DNA of 64,000 nucleotides from Scatomonas sp963930955 (GCA_963930955.1 OZ006967.1:2666001-2730000); one strand, 5' to 3'; numbered from the stretch's first letter, positions 32,955 through 43,082 are shown. Notes: generated from the sequence alone by a model not told the origin. A program made the numbers and translations.

Positions 32955-33998
32955 ATGGCAAAAATCTCGCCAAAAGACAATTTTATGAAGCTGGTGGGCG
33001 GCGGCCACCCGGAGTATGTTCCTTTCTTTACCATGATGGGGGAGCCCTATCTGGGAGAGGCGGCGGATGTTATGATGAGTCCCGCCGTATTTAACGAAAA
33101 CTTTTTTATGGACGGGGGCCACGACATGTGGGGCGTTCCCTACCGGGCCACGGAAGGCACCGCGGACGCCACCATGCCGGATACCCGGATCAAGATCCTG
33201 CCGGATATTGAGGAGTGGAAGAAGTACCTGAAATATCCCAAGGCGGAGAAGCCGGAGGAGATTGACTGGGAGCAGGTTTACAAAAAGGACCTGGAAATGT
33301 TCCATGTGGACCGGACTCAGTCGGCAGTTAAGACCGGACCCCAGCTGATGCCTTTCCAGGAGCTGGTGGCCATGATGGGCTTTACGGAGGGGCTTATGGC
33401 GCTCTACACCAATCCGGAAGATGTGCTGGATATGTTCCACGCCATGGTGGATTTCCTGGAGCCCTATTACACCCGCTATATTGATGTGTACAAGCCGGAT
33501 CTCTGGTATATGCTGGACGATACCTGCGCCAAGGAAGCTCCTTTCTTCTCCCCGGAGGTCTACCGGCAGGTTTTCAAACCGATTTACGAGCGGATGGCAA
33601 AACCGGCCCTGGAGCGGGGGATTCCCATTATCTTCCATATCTGCGGACATTTTGAGCCCTTCCTGGACGATATGCTGGACTTCGGCGTGAAGATTGTAGA
33701 GCCTACCCAGGAGACCAACGACATTCTGGCCATGAAGGAAAAATATAAGGGCCGTCTTGGCATTGTGGGCGGCTGGGACTGGGGCAATCACATTCCTCCC
33801 AAGTATCCGGAATACAGCGAGGAGGAACTTCGGGAAAGCGTCCGCAGCACCATTGACAAGTACGCTCCCGGCGGCGGCTACGCCTATTCCTGCTGGCCCA
33901 TCAGCTACGCGGGGGATCCGGTGCTTCCGGAGATCAAGCGGATCCTCCGGGATGAAGCCCACTGGTACGGACGGAAGGTTTACGGCTATAAGGATTAA
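32955..33998 (+). CDS. URO-D family (corrinoid methyltransferase-like) protein
   Basis: A 347-residue protein of the uroporphyrinogen decarboxylase superfamily, in the branch that includes MtaA/MtbA-type methylcobamide:acceptor methyltransferases. Motifs are FTMMGEPYLGEAADVMMSP near the start, KPDLWYMLDDTCAKEAPFFS in the middle, a possible metal site HICGHFEPFLDDMLDFGVK, and AYSCWPISYAGDPVLPEIKR at the end. GGGAGGTG precedes the ATG. The next genes encode a CobW-like GTPase and a histidine-rich protein, pointing to a metal- or cobamide-dependent methyl transfer unit rather than haem synthesis. Substrate unknown; no corrinoid-binding protein is next to it. Confidence 0.8.
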   Translation: MAKISPKDNFMKLVGGGHPEYVPFFTMMGEPYLGEAADVMMSPAVFNENFFMDGGHDMWGVPYRATEGTADATMPDTRIKILPDIEEWKKYLKYPKAEKPEEIDWEQVYKKDLEMFHVDRTQSAVKTGPQLMPFQELVAMMGFTEGLMALYTNPEDVLDMFHAMVDFLEPYYTRYIDVYKPDLWYMLDDTCAKEAPFFSPEVYRQVFKPIYERMAKPALERGIPIIFHICGHFEPFLDDMLDFGVKIVEPTQETNDILAMKEKYKGRLGIVGGWDWGNHIPPKYPEYSEEELRESVRSTIDKYAPGGGYAYSCWPISYAGDPVLPEIKRILRDEAHWYGRKVYGYKD

Positions 33999-34040
33999 AC
34001 CCGGCCCTCCGGACCGGTTTTGTTTCAGGGAGGGATGGAA

Positions 34041-34637
34041 TTGAAATTTATAATCGCAGGCGGATTTCTGGGCTCCGGCAAGACCAGCTTCATCCTGGAG
34101 CTGGCCAGGTATCTGGTAAACAGCCGGGGAGCCCGGAAGGTCGCCATTCTGGAAAACGAGATCGGCGAGATCGGGGTGGACGATCAGGTGCTCCGGGACG
34201 CCGGCTATCAGGTAAAGGGCATGTTTGAGGGCTGCGTCTGCTGCACCATGGCAGGAGAACTGCTGATCAATGTGCGGATGATCCAGAAGGATTACGATCC
34301 GGACTGGATCATTATGGAGCCTACGGGCATGGCCTTTCCCGGGAGCATCCGGCAGAACCTGCAGGACACTCTGGGTATCCGTCCCCAGATCGTCTGCCTG
34401 GCGGACGCCCAGCGGTGGCTGAAGCTGCTGAAGCCCCTGGAACACCTGCTTTCCCTGCAGATGAAAGAGGCGGACCTGATCCTTCTGAACAAGGCGGATC
34501 TGGCATCGGAGGAGGAACTGGCGGCAGCGGAGGAGAGTCTCCGGACCCTCAACCCTCAGGCGGAGATCCTGCGGGTCAGCGCCGCCCAGGGTATAGATCC
34601 GGCTGTGCTGGATCGGATCGCAGACTGGGAGGGATGA
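34041..34637 (+). CDS. CobW/G3E-family GTP-binding metallochaperone-like protein
   Basis: A protein of about 198 residues: Walker A GGFLGSGKT near residue 7, the CxCC metal motif in EGCVCCTM near 62, WIIMEPTGMAFPGSIRQNL near 88 and the guanine motif NKAD near 147. The C-terminal CobW domain is missing compared with long members, so it is the short form. TTG 34041 is 7 bases after GGAGG; ATG 34035 touches that site, so the start is uncertain. One base separates its stop from the histidine-rich gene, indicating an operon. Confidence 0.85.
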   Translation: MKFIIAGGFLGSGKTSFILELARYLVNSRGARKVAILENEIGEIGVDDQVLRDAGYQVKGMFEGCVCCTMAGELLINVRMIQKDYDPDWIIMEPTGMAFPGSIRQNLQDTLGIRPQIVCLADAQRWLKLLKPLEHLLSLQMKEADLILLNKADLASEEELAAAEESLRTLNPQAEILRVSAAQGIDPAVLDRIADWEG

Positions 34638-34638
34638 T

Positions 34639-35061
34639 ATGGAAGAAAAGATCAAGCTTGCCGGACAGGAAGAGGAACATCACCATCACCACCATCATCA
34701 CCCGGAGGAACCCGGGATCCACGTCAGATGCCATGAGGAAGCTCTCATCGGCAGCCTGAAAGGCCGGATCGAAACCTCGGATTTTCAGGAGGCTCAGGAT
34801 GCTCTTTCCAGGGCTATGGGGGAACTTGGCCGGCGGATCCGGGACCGGGGCGGGATCATCGGCCATATTAAGTTCCTTCTTAGCAGGCCCGAAGAATGCT
34901 GCCAGATTTCCCTGACGGATACAGAAGAAAGCTGCCGCTATTTCTCCCCGGACTCCTGCCGGGTAGAGGGCGTGGCCATTGTCTTCCTGGTATCTGCAGA
35001 AGAATTGAAAGAATTCATGGAAGAAACATTGGGACAGGTGGTTGCCTTCCAGGAAAAGTAG
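34639..35061 (+). CDS. Polyhistidine metal-binding accessory protein
   Basis: A 140-residue soluble protein with eight consecutive histidines at residues ~14-21, flanked by acidic residues, then a folded region (IHVRCHEEALIGSLKGRIE; RDRGGIIGHIKFLLSRPEE). Two later segments contain paired cysteines (PEECCQIS and EESCRYF...SCRVEG). It follows the CobW-like gene by one base. The histidine run and the CobW neighbour suggest zinc, cobalt or nickel handling for the URO-D-family enzyme; this is an inference. Its stop codon overlaps a perfect 41-base hairpin. Confidence 0.75.
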   Translation: MEEKIKLAGQEEEHHHHHHHHPEEPGIHVRCHEEALIGSLKGRIETSDFQEAQDALSRAMGELGRRIRDRGGIIGHIKFLLSRPEECCQISLTDTEESCRYFSPDSCRVEGVAIVFLVSAEELKEFMEETLGQVVAFQEK

Positions 35062-35101
35062 CGTCAGTGTACAGGGGGCAATGCCCCCTGTACACTGACG
35101 C
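35061..35101. repeat. Perfect 20-bp inverted repeat (41-base hairpin)
   Basis: GCGTCAGTGTACAGGGGGCA and its exact reverse complement flank a single A. The first base belongs to the TAG stop of the polyhistidine gene. No T run follows, so this is not a standard terminator. Confidence 0.85.
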
Positions 35102-35109
35102 TGAAAAGT

Positions 35110-35196
35110 TTATTCGCAAAAAAGTTCTGCCGCACTATCTAGAAGGGAGCATAGCACATAGCAAATTAGTGCGGCAGAACTTTTTACAGCGAATAA
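35110..35196. terminator. Long inverted repeat, probable bidirectional terminator
   Basis: Arms at 35119-35137 and 35167-35185 are 19 bases and perfectly complementary (core AGTTCTGCCGCACTA), each ending in A/T runs so that either strand gives a stem followed by T5-T6. An outer pair TTATTCGC / GCGAATAA (35110-35117 and 35189-35196) extends it. It lies between convergent genes. Confidence 0.7.
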
Positions 35197-35216
35197 GAGC
35201 TCTGTAGGTAATTTTC

Positions 35217-35362
35217 TACCGTAATTTCAAAGAAACCTCTGAATCTTACCGTAGCTTGCCGAATTCCTCTACCGTAATTTCAAAGAAATCCCTGATTCTT
35301 ACTGTAGTTCACTAAATTCCACTACCGTAATTTCAAAGAATCCATTGATTCTTACCGTAGTT
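35217..35362 (-). repeat. 53-bp tandem repeat array 1 (about 2.8 units)
   Basis: TACCGTA-type sites at 35217, 35247, 35270, 35300, 35323 and 35353 alternate 30 and 23 bases apart, giving an exact 53-base period. Read on the minus strand the order is TTACGGTAG, 23 bases, CTACGGTAA, 30 bases, and so on, the same architecture as array 2 at 52903-53250. It lies between the convergent polyhistidine gene and pckA. Confidence 0.9.
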
Positions 35363-35389
35363 TGAGCGGCTTCTCCTGGCCTTTTTGGT

Positions 35390-35430
35390 ATACAAAAGGA
35401 GCCATTGCTATGCAATGGCTCCTTTTGTAT
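35390..35430 (-). terminator. Strong hairpin at the end of pckA
   Basis: A perfect 19-bp stem (ATACAAAAGGAGCCATTGC and its complement) with loop TAT, six bases past the pckA stop. The second arm contains TTTT; there is no further T run. Probable terminator of pckA. Confidence 0.7.
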
Positions 35431-35436
35431 TCAATT

Positions 35437-37041
<1,605 letters not shown>

Positions 37042-37165
37042 CTTACTAACCTCTTTTCTTTATTTGTTTTAAGAAGCTGATATCTCCAACTTCTCCCAAA
37101 TATATTATACATGTTTAGAAAATTAAATCAATAAAAAATAAATTTAAATTTTTCTAAATTAGATT

Positions 37166-37981
37166 TTACCTGTTTTGAAAACGGATTTCTGCAAACTTCA
37201 GCATTCCAGATGCAAACAGCGCTCTCAGCCGCAGCCGGAGGGCCAGGGGCAGGACGCCGGGTTCCAGGTAGGCTTTTGGCAGGCGGTTCAGGCAGGTGAT
37301 CTTTCCGAAGGCGGGGCTCCAGGTCCGGAAAGTCCGCTCCGGATCTCTGACGGAAAAGTGCATGAGAGCCCCGGGATTTCCGGCGGCCCTGGCGGTTTTC
37401 TGGGACAGGGCCACCCCCAGAGGGCTTTCGCAGTCAAAACAGATGCCGCCTCCGGGAAATCGCCGGGCCAGGGCCTGAAGCAGGGTTTTTACCTGCTCTT
37501 CCCGGAAATAATAGAACAGGCCTCCGGCTATAAAATAGCAGCCCCCGGATCCCGGGATTTTTTCCATCCAGGAAAGATCCAGCACGTCCCGGGCCAGGTT
37601 TTCCTCCCGCTCTTTCCGGGGCAGATAGGTTTCCCGCAGCTCTATGACCTCCGGCAGATCCAGATTGATCCAGCGGCAGCTGCCGTTGTCCGCCCTGGAA
37701 AAAGAAGTGTCCAGGCCGCAACCCAGGTTTACGATCACTCCCCGGGGATGTTTTTTCAGATACCGGCGGACTGCCCGGACCAGCACCTCCTGCCGGAGGG
37801 CGTACAGAGGAGCCGCGGCATCTGCCATTTTCCAGAGCCTGCTGCCCGGGGGGACCAGGGCCCGGGCGGCCTGAAGGGCAAGAGGATCCCGAAACAGTTC
37901 CGGGTACCGTTCCCCGCAGCGGGCCCTGGCCACCAGAGGCAGCAGCAGGGTGTCCGCAGCAGGATGGTTATGGTTCTCCAT
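37166..37981 (-). CDS. Class I SAM-dependent methyltransferase, LCM/PPM1 type
   Basis: A 271-residue protein of the leucine carboxyl methyltransferase / TcmP-like group. It contains GVIVNLGCGLDTSFSR (SAM motif I, near residue 80-95), WINLDLPEVIELRETYLP, and CYFIAGGLFYYFREEQVKTL. The start MENHNHPAADTLLLPLVARA is typical. GGAGG-like sequence lies upstream. Substrate unknown; members of this bacterial group modify small molecules or O-sites. No obvious partner gene; it stands between pckA and ptsI, same strand as both. Confidence 0.8.
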   Translation of the reverse strand: MENHNHPAADTLLLPLVARARCGERYPELFRDPLALQAARALVPPGSRLWKMADAAAPLYALRQEVLVRAVRRYLKKHPRGVIVNLGCGLDTSFSRADNGSCRWINLDLPEVIELRETYLPRKEREENLARDVLDLSWMEKIPGSGGCYFIAGGLFYYFREEQVKTLLQALARRFPGGGICFDCESPLGVALSQKTARAAGNPGALMHFSVRDPERTFRTWSPAFGKITCLNRLPKAYLEPGVLPLALRLRLRALFASGMLKFAEIRFQNR

Positions 37982-38011
37982 AGACAGAGGCCTCCTTTTC
38001 TTTTGGCCGTT

Positions 38012-39658
38012 TCAGGCCAGTCCCGAATTTTTTGTTTTTCCGGCCAGATCCGTCTCCCGGATCATTTTCCGGATGGGCAGCACCGCTGCCGGGGTTACGG
38101 ACAGCTCGTCCAGGCCCATCTCCAGGAAGGTTTTTGTAAGGCCCGGGTCCGCCCCCAGTTCTCCGCAGATGCCCACCCAGCAGCCGCCCCGGTGGCCATT
38201 CTCCACTACGGTGCGGATCATCCGCAGCACCGCCGGGTGCCGGGGATCGTAATACTTGTCCAGCCTGGGATTCTGCCGGTCAATGGCCAGGGTGTACTGG
38301 GTCAGATCGTTGGTGCCGATACTGAAGAAGTCCGCCTCCTCCGCCAGCAGATCGCTGATGACCGCCGCGGCAGGGGTCTCGATCATAATGCCCTGCTCTA
38401 CCTGGCCCACAGGGATGCCCTGCTGCCGCAGCTCCGCCTGTACCTGTTCCGCCAGGGCTTTGGCCTGGCGGATTTCCTGCGCCGAAATAATCATGGGATA
38501 CATGAGGGCGATGTTTCCGTAGGCGCTGGCCCGGTAAATGGCCCGCAGCTGGGTGCGGAAAAGCTCCTTCCGGTCCAGGCAGATCCGGATGGCCCGGTAG
38601 CCCATGGCCGGGTTTGCCTCCCGGTCCAGATGGAAATAATCCGCCTGCTTGTCCGCTCCTATATCTAAGGTGCGGATGATTACTTTTCTGCCGGCCATAA
38701 TTTCCGCCACTGCTTTGTAGGCCTGGAACTGTTCTTCCTCTGTTGGGTAATCTCTTTTTCCCAGATACAGAAATTCGCTGCGGAACAGGCCGATGCCCCC
38801 GGCGCCGGCCTCCAGGGCCCCGGCGGCCTCTTCCACGCTGCCGATGTTGGCGTAAAGCCGGATGCGCTTTCCGTCCAGGGTTACGTCCTCCTTGTCCTTC
38901 AGGGCCTGCAGTTCTTCTCTCCGCCTTTTTGCCTTTTCTTTTTTCCTCCGGTAGGTTTCCAGGGTTTCCGGATCCGGGTCCGCAATAAGAAGGCCCCTCT
39001 CCCCGTCCACAATGCCCAGGCGGCCCTCCAGCTCTTCTTTCAGGGGAACGCCTGTAAGGGCCGGAATGTTCATGGCCCGGGCCAGAATAGCGGTGTGGGA
39101 ATTGGCGGATCCCAGCTCTGTGACAAAGGCCAGAATCCTGGTCCTGTCCATCTGTACCGTCTCGCTGGGGGCCAGATCCCTGGCCAGCAGGATCACCGGC
39201 TCCTCCCAGGCCTCCTCTGCCTCCGGCCGGCCAAGGAGGATTCTGACCACCCGCTCCGCCACATCCCGGATGTCAGCGGCCCGGGCCCTAAGATACTCAT
39301 TTTCCGCCTGCTCCATCTTTTTGGCAAAATGATCCTCGGCAGCTTCTACGGCGCTCTCAGCCCGGAGCTTTGAAGATTGGATCTCCCGCCGGACAAAATC
39401 CCGGAAGGCTTCGTCTTCCAGCAGCATCCCCTGGGCATCAAAAATAGCCGCCTGGGCCTCTCCCGCTTCCTTCCGGGCCTTCTCACAAAGGTTCCGGAGC
39501 TGACAAAGGGCCTGCTCCCGGGCCGCCTGGAAGCGGAGCAGCTCCGCCTCCGGATCTTCCCCGGTCCGGAGGGGCAGCCGCTGCTCTCCCCTGGCGTAAA
39601 CCCGCATTTTTCCTATGGCGATCCCCGGTAAAATCGATTTTCCCTCATAAATTTCCAT
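38012..39658 (-). CDS. ptsI: PTS enzyme I (phosphoenolpyruvate-protein phosphotransferase)
   Basis: A 548-residue enzyme that takes phosphate from PEP and passes it to HPr. The phospho-histidine lies in GSANSHTAILARAMNIPALT (about residue 187). The C-terminal PEP-binding barrel has GIGLFRSEFLYLGKRDYPTE, NPAMGYRAIRICLDRKELFR and FFSIGTNDLTQYTLAIDRQN. Start at 39658 (MEIYEGKSILPGIAIGKM) with GGAGGTG 9 bases upstream; longer in-frame starts extend into the divergent trpS promoter region. HPr is not adjacent. Full length. Confidence 0.95.
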   Translation of the reverse strand: MEIYEGKSILPGIAIGKMRVYARGEQRLPLRTGEDPEAELLRFQAAREQALCQLRNLCEKARKEAGEAQAAIFDAQGMLLEDEAFRDFVRREIQSSKLRAESAVEAAEDHFAKKMEQAENEYLRARAADIRDVAERVVRILLGRPEAEEAWEEPVILLARDLAPSETVQMDRTRILAFVTELGSANSHTAILARAMNIPALTGVPLKEELEGRLGIVDGERGLLIADPDPETLETYRRKKEKAKRRREELQALKDKEDVTLDGKRIRLYANIGSVEEAAGALEAGAGGIGLFRSEFLYLGKRDYPTEEEQFQAYKAVAEIMAGRKVIIRTLDIGADKQADYFHLDREANPAMGYRAIRICLDRKELFRTQLRAIYRASAYGNIALMYPMIISAQEIRQAKALAEQVQAELRQQGIPVGQVEQGIMIETPAAAVISDLLAEEADFFSIGTNDLTQYTLAIDRQNPRLDKYYDPRHPAVLRMIRTVVENGHRGGCWVGICGELGADPGLTKTFLEMGLDELSVTPAAVLPIRKMIRETDLAGKTKNSGLA

Positions 39659-39741
39659 AGCCTGCACCTCCCTCCGGTTCTCCTTACAGTGTATCACGGT
39701 TTTTCCTTTTTTTGTAGACTTCCTCCGCTGTTTGCTTTTCC

Positions 39742-39770
39742 TTGACACTGAAGCCAATTCAACCTATAAT
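39742..39770 (+). promoter_or_regulatory. Consensus promoter of trpS
   Basis: A perfect TTGACA (39742-39747) and perfect TATAAT (39765-39770) with a 17-base spacer, 41 bases upstream of the trpS ATG. The leader is too short for a T-box, so expression looks constitutive. Confidence 0.85.
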
Positions 39771-39811
39771 TTTTAGGGAATGACTTAAGTTCTTAAAGGA
39801 GCGGAAAACAA

Positions 39812-40873
39812 ATGAAAGAGATTATCTTAACCGGCGACCGGCCTACAGGCCGTCTCCACGTGGGACATTACGTGGGATCCCTGAAGGAGCGGGTGAAGCT
39901 CCAGAATTCCGGCCGCTATGACGAAATTTATATTATGATCGCCGACGCCCAGGCTCTGACGGACAACGCGGAGCACCCGGAGAAGGTCCGCCAGAACATC
40001 CTCCAGGTAGCCCTGGATTACCTGGCCTGCGGCCTGGATCCGGAGAAGTCCACCCTCTTTATCCAGTCCGCCATTCCGGAGCTGACGGAGCTGACCTTCT
40101 ATTACATGAACCTGGTCACCGTCTCCCGGGTACAGCGGAATCCTACGGTCAAGGCGGAGATCCAGATGCGGAATTTCGAAGCCAGCATTCCGGTGGGCTT
40201 CTTCTGCTATCCCATCAGCCAGGCGGCGGATATCACCGCTTTCCGGGCCACTGCGGTGCCTGTAGGGGAGGATCAGCTTCCCATGCTGGAGCAGTGCAAG
40301 GAGATCGTCCACAAATTTAACAGCGTATACGGGGAAACCCTGACAGATCCCAAGATCGTTCTGCCGGAGAATTCTTCCTGTCTGCGGCTTCCCGGCATTG
40401 ACGGCAAGGCAAAAATGAGCAAGTCCCTGGGGAACTGCATCTATCTTTCCGAGGAGCCGGAGGAGATCCGCACCAAGGTTATGTCCATGTTCACCGATCC
40501 CAACCACCTGCGGGTCAGCGACCCGGGCAAGGTGGAGGGCAATCCGGTGTTTACGTATCTGGAAGCTTTCAGCCGTCCGGAGCATTTCCAGGAATTCCTG
40601 CCGGAATACAGCGGTCTGGAAGAACTGGAAGACCATTACCGCCGGGGCGGCCTGGGGGATGTTAAGGTCAAGAAATTCCTGAATCAGGTTCTCCAGGCGG
40701 AGCTGGCCCCCATCCGGGAGCGGCGGCACTACTGGGAGCAGCGGCTGCCGGAGGTTTTCGAGATCCTCCGGGAGGGAAGCCGGGTTGCCAGGGAAACAGC
40801 CTCCCAGACCCTTCGGGACGTCCGCCACGCCATGCGGATCGATTACTTCGAGGACGACAATCTGCTGAAATAA
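39812..40873 (+). CDS. trpS: Tryptophan--tRNA ligase
   Basis: A 353-residue class I synthetase. It has the HIGH-like motif in TGRLHVGHYVGSL near residue 12-24, YPISQAADITAF in the middle and the KMSKS loop in KAKMSKSLGNCIYLS near 197-211. It ends shortly after the anticodon-binding helical region. AAAGGAG precedes the ATG. A strong promoter lies just before it and a long-stem terminator after it, so it is monocistronic. Confidence 0.96.
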   Translation: MKEIILTGDRPTGRLHVGHYVGSLKERVKLQNSGRYDEIYIMIADAQALTDNAEHPEKVRQNILQVALDYLACGLDPEKSTLFIQSAIPELTELTFYYMNLVTVSRVQRNPTVKAEIQMRNFEASIPVGFFCYPISQAADITAFRATAVPVGEDQLPMLEQCKEIVHKFNSVYGETLTDPKIVLPENSSCLRLPGIDGKAKMSKSLGNCIYLSEEPEEIRTKVMSMFTDPNHLRVSDPGKVEGNPVFTYLEAFSRPEHFQEFLPEYSGLEELEDHYRRGGLGDVKVKKFLNQVLQAELAPIRERRHYWEQRLPEVFEILREGSRVARETASQTLRDVRHAMRIDYFEDDNLLK

Positions 40874-40889
40874 ATAAAGAAAACAGAAA

Positions 40890-40948
40890 AGCCGTTGCGA
40901 TGCAGATGAATGATAGAAAAATCATCTGCGGAGCAGCGGCTCTTTTTT
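40890..40948 (+). terminator. Terminator of trpS
   Basis: Stem AGCCGTTGC / GCAGCGGCT extended inside by GCAGATGA / TCATCTGC, followed by CTTTTTT. Strong rho-independent terminator 17 bases after the trpS stop. Confidence 0.9.
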
Positions 40949-41015
40949 ATGATGCCGGGAGGGCGCGGCAGGAAACAGTCCGCCGGCATCCCATCCCTTG
41001 GGGAACGCGCCGGAT

Positions 41016-41858
41016 TCAGGTAGTTTTCAGACAAACCTTTCCCCTTTTGAACTGGGTCATCATCTCCCGGGTCAGGGCGATCCTTTCTTCATCCTCCGGC
41101 ACTTCTTCCGGAGCGTACCAGCCGGCTTCTGACAGTTCGTCTTCTTCCAGAGTAATGGTTTCGTCTTCCCCGTCCAGCTGGCAGAAAAAGCCCATAAGCA
41201 GGGTGCCGGTAAAGGGCCAGGGCTGGCTCTTGTAATAAGTGAGGTTTTTAACTTTCAGCCCTACTTCTTCCATGACTTCCCGGTGGACGGTTTCCTCGAT
41301 GGTTTCTCCGATTTCGTTAAAACCGGCGATGAGGGCAAATTTTCTGTACTCGCCTCCGGCATATTTGCTCATCAGAAGTTTTCCCTTGTGGATGACGCCG
41401 ATGATTACCGCCGGGCTGATCACCGGATAGACCTGAGCGCCGCAGGAGGGACAGTACAGCATCCGCTCTCTTTTGTCCTTTTCCATGCGGCCCCCGCAGC
41501 GGCCGCAGTACCGGTGGCCCCCGTACCAGCCGGAAAGCTGAAAGCCGGTGATCCCGGCGAAGGCCCGGTCTTTGGGTCTGGCCACCCGGAAGATCCTTAC
41601 ATTTTCAAATTCATAGCCTTCCGGCGCCTGGCCGGAAAGCCGGCCCAGAAAATACGCTTCTCCGCTGATGGAAAAGAGATAGGAAATAACCCGGCAGCGG
41701 CCGCCAAGCTCCTCCAGGGTGGGAAAGCTTACGTCTCCGTTGGCTTCCCGCTTTACCAGCACCTCCCGATCCCGGTAGATCAGCAGAGTATCCCCTCCGG
41801 AAGGCTGCTTGTCCTGGTATTCATTGTGGTAAATTTTCGGGCTGATGTCCTGGATCAT
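41016..41858 (-). CDS. nudC: NAD(+) diphosphatase / NADH pyrophosphatase (Nudix)
   Basis: A 280-residue enzyme hydrolysing NADH to NMNH and AMP (also able to remove NAD caps from RNA in known homologues). A four-cysteine zinc ribbon (RYCGRCGGRM...LYCPSCGA, near residues 117-140) is followed by the Nudix box within GFNEIGETIEETVHREVMEE (near 178-197) and the NudC signature SQPWPFTGTLLMGF. The start overlaps the end of the AI-2E permease gene by 38 bases, so they are likely cotranscribed. Confidence 0.93.
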   Translation of the reverse strand: MIQDISPKIYHNEYQDKQPSGGDTLLIYRDREVLVKREANGDVSFPTLEELGGRCRVISYLFSISGEAYFLGRLSGQAPEGYEFENVRIFRVARPKDRAFAGITGFQLSGWYGGHRYCGRCGGRMEKDKRERMLYCPSCGAQVYPVISPAVIIGVIHKGKLLMSKYAGGEYRKFALIAGFNEIGETIEETVHREVMEEVGLKVKNLTYYKSQPWPFTGTLLMGFFCQLDGEDETITLEEDELSEAGWYAPEEVPEDEERIALTREMMTQFKRGKVCLKTT

Positions 41859-43023
41859 AGTTTTGTTTCTTCCTTTCCGTTCTTTTGTTGACTTCTTCTC
41901 TGACCAGGGTATAGACCACGGAGGTCAGAGGGATAAATACCAGCATGCCCAGAATGCCGAAGAGGCTGCCGCCCACGGATACAGCCGCCAGCACCCACAT
42001 GCCCGGCAGTTCAATGGAGCCCCCTACCACCCGGGGATAGATCAGGTTGCCTTCAATCTGCTGGATCACCGCAAAGAGGATCACAAAGATCAGCGCTTTC
42101 AAAGGATCCGTAGTCAGGATCAGCACCGCTCCAATGGCGCAGCTTAAGTAGCAGCCGAAAATCGGGATGAAGGACAGAAGGGCCACCATCACGGAGATCA
42201 GGGGCGCGTAGGGGAAGCCGCCTATGGCCAGGGGCACCCAGTAGAGGACTACCAGGATGCAGGCTTCCATGCACTGGCCGGTGATAAATTTTCCAAACTT
42301 TTCTTCACAGAGATGGAGCACCCGGGATACCCCGGCCCCGGACTTTTCCGGCAGAAAAGCGTGGAGAGCCCGGGAGGACTGGCGGTACAGCTTTTCCTTG
42401 CTTCCCAGTATGTAGCAGCAGAATACAAAGGCCACGATAAAGGTGGAAAAGCTGCTGAAAAGTCCACTGAGGAAACCGGTGGCCGCCGAAAAGGCTCCCT
42501 GCCAGTCCGCGGCGCTGCCGGATTTGAGGAAATTCATGAGATCCTGGGCCAGGGCCGACCAGTCCATTCCCTTTCCCAAAAATTCGTTTACGGATTCCAG
42601 AATATCCGGGTAGCCGGCCAGCATCTGGTTCAGCCAGTCCCGGAATCTGGGCACTGCCGTCTCCAGGCTAGCCGCCGCGTTTTTCACTGCCTCCGCCAGC
42701 TGGGGCAGCACCAGGCCGGAGGCCGCCGCCAGCACTCCCAGGATCAGAAGCACCGCCAGGAGAATGCTGACCGGCCGGCGGATCTTCTGCAGAATGGGAT
42801 GTTTCAGGGCCCGCCGGCTGCCAAAAATCTTTCTTTCCAGAAAACTCATGGGCAGGTTCAGCACAAAGGCCATGGCGCCTCCCAGGGCGAAGGGGGTCAG
42901 CAGACGGATCAGTCCCCGGATTACCGCCAGGGCCAGATCGAAGCGGAAAAAGCAGAACACCACCAGCACCCCGAAGAAGATCAGCCATTCAATTTTTCGC
43001 ACAGTTGCCTTATCTAATTTCAT
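41821..43023 (-). CDS. AI-2E/PerM-family membrane transporter
   Basis: A 400-residue membrane protein with about eight hydrophobic segments: two near the N-terminus (about 12-50), one around 70-95, a soluble loop (~100-160), then several from ~165 to ~365, and a charged C-terminus. Conserved pieces are FIPIFGCYLSCAIGAVLILT and VIQQIEGNLIYPRVVGGSIE, which mark the PF01594 family. Members export small molecules or ions; the substrate cannot be told. It overlaps nudC at its end. Confidence 0.88.
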   Translation of the reverse strand: MKLDKATVRKIEWLIFFGVLVVFCFFRFDLALAVIRGLIRLLTPFALGGAMAFVLNLPMSFLERKIFGSRRALKHPILQKIRRPVSILLAVLLILGVLAAASGLVLPQLAEAVKNAAASLETAVPRFRDWLNQMLAGYPDILESVNEFLGKGMDWSALAQDLMNFLKSGSAADWQGAFSAATGFLSGLFSSFSTFIVAFVFCCYILGSKEKLYRQSSRALHAFLPEKSGAGVSRVLHLCEEKFGKFITGQCMEACILVVLYWVPLAIGGFPYAPLISVMVALLSFIPIFGCYLSCAIGAVLILTTDPLKALIFVILFAVIQQIEGNLIYPRVVGGSIELPGMWVLAAVSVGGSLFGILGMLVFIPLTSVVYTLVREEVNKRTERKKQNYDPGHQPENLPQ

Positions 43024-43082
43024 AGGGTAAATATCCTGTTCTGTATTTCAGGCGGAGCCAGAAGCTGCTCCGCCTGATGGAA

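Noticed and set aside
32955..33998. HemE (uroporphyrinogen decarboxylase) for heme synthesis
   Set aside because: No other heme gene is near, and the CobW and polyhistidine neighbours fit the methyltransferase branch of the superfamily better.
32904..34655. A 583-codon open frame on the minus strand opposite the URO-D and CobW genes
   Set aside because: Antisense shadow; the plus-strand genes have family motifs, ribosome sites and operon spacing.
34678..34701. Run of eight histidines as an engineered tag
   Set aside because: It lies inside a natural operon beside a CobW GTPase; histidine runs are common in natural metal-handling proteins.
39771..39811. T-box or other tRNA-sensing leader of trpS
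   Set aside because: The leader between the consensus promoter and the ATG is only about 40 bases, too short for a T-box, and no T-box core sequence is present.
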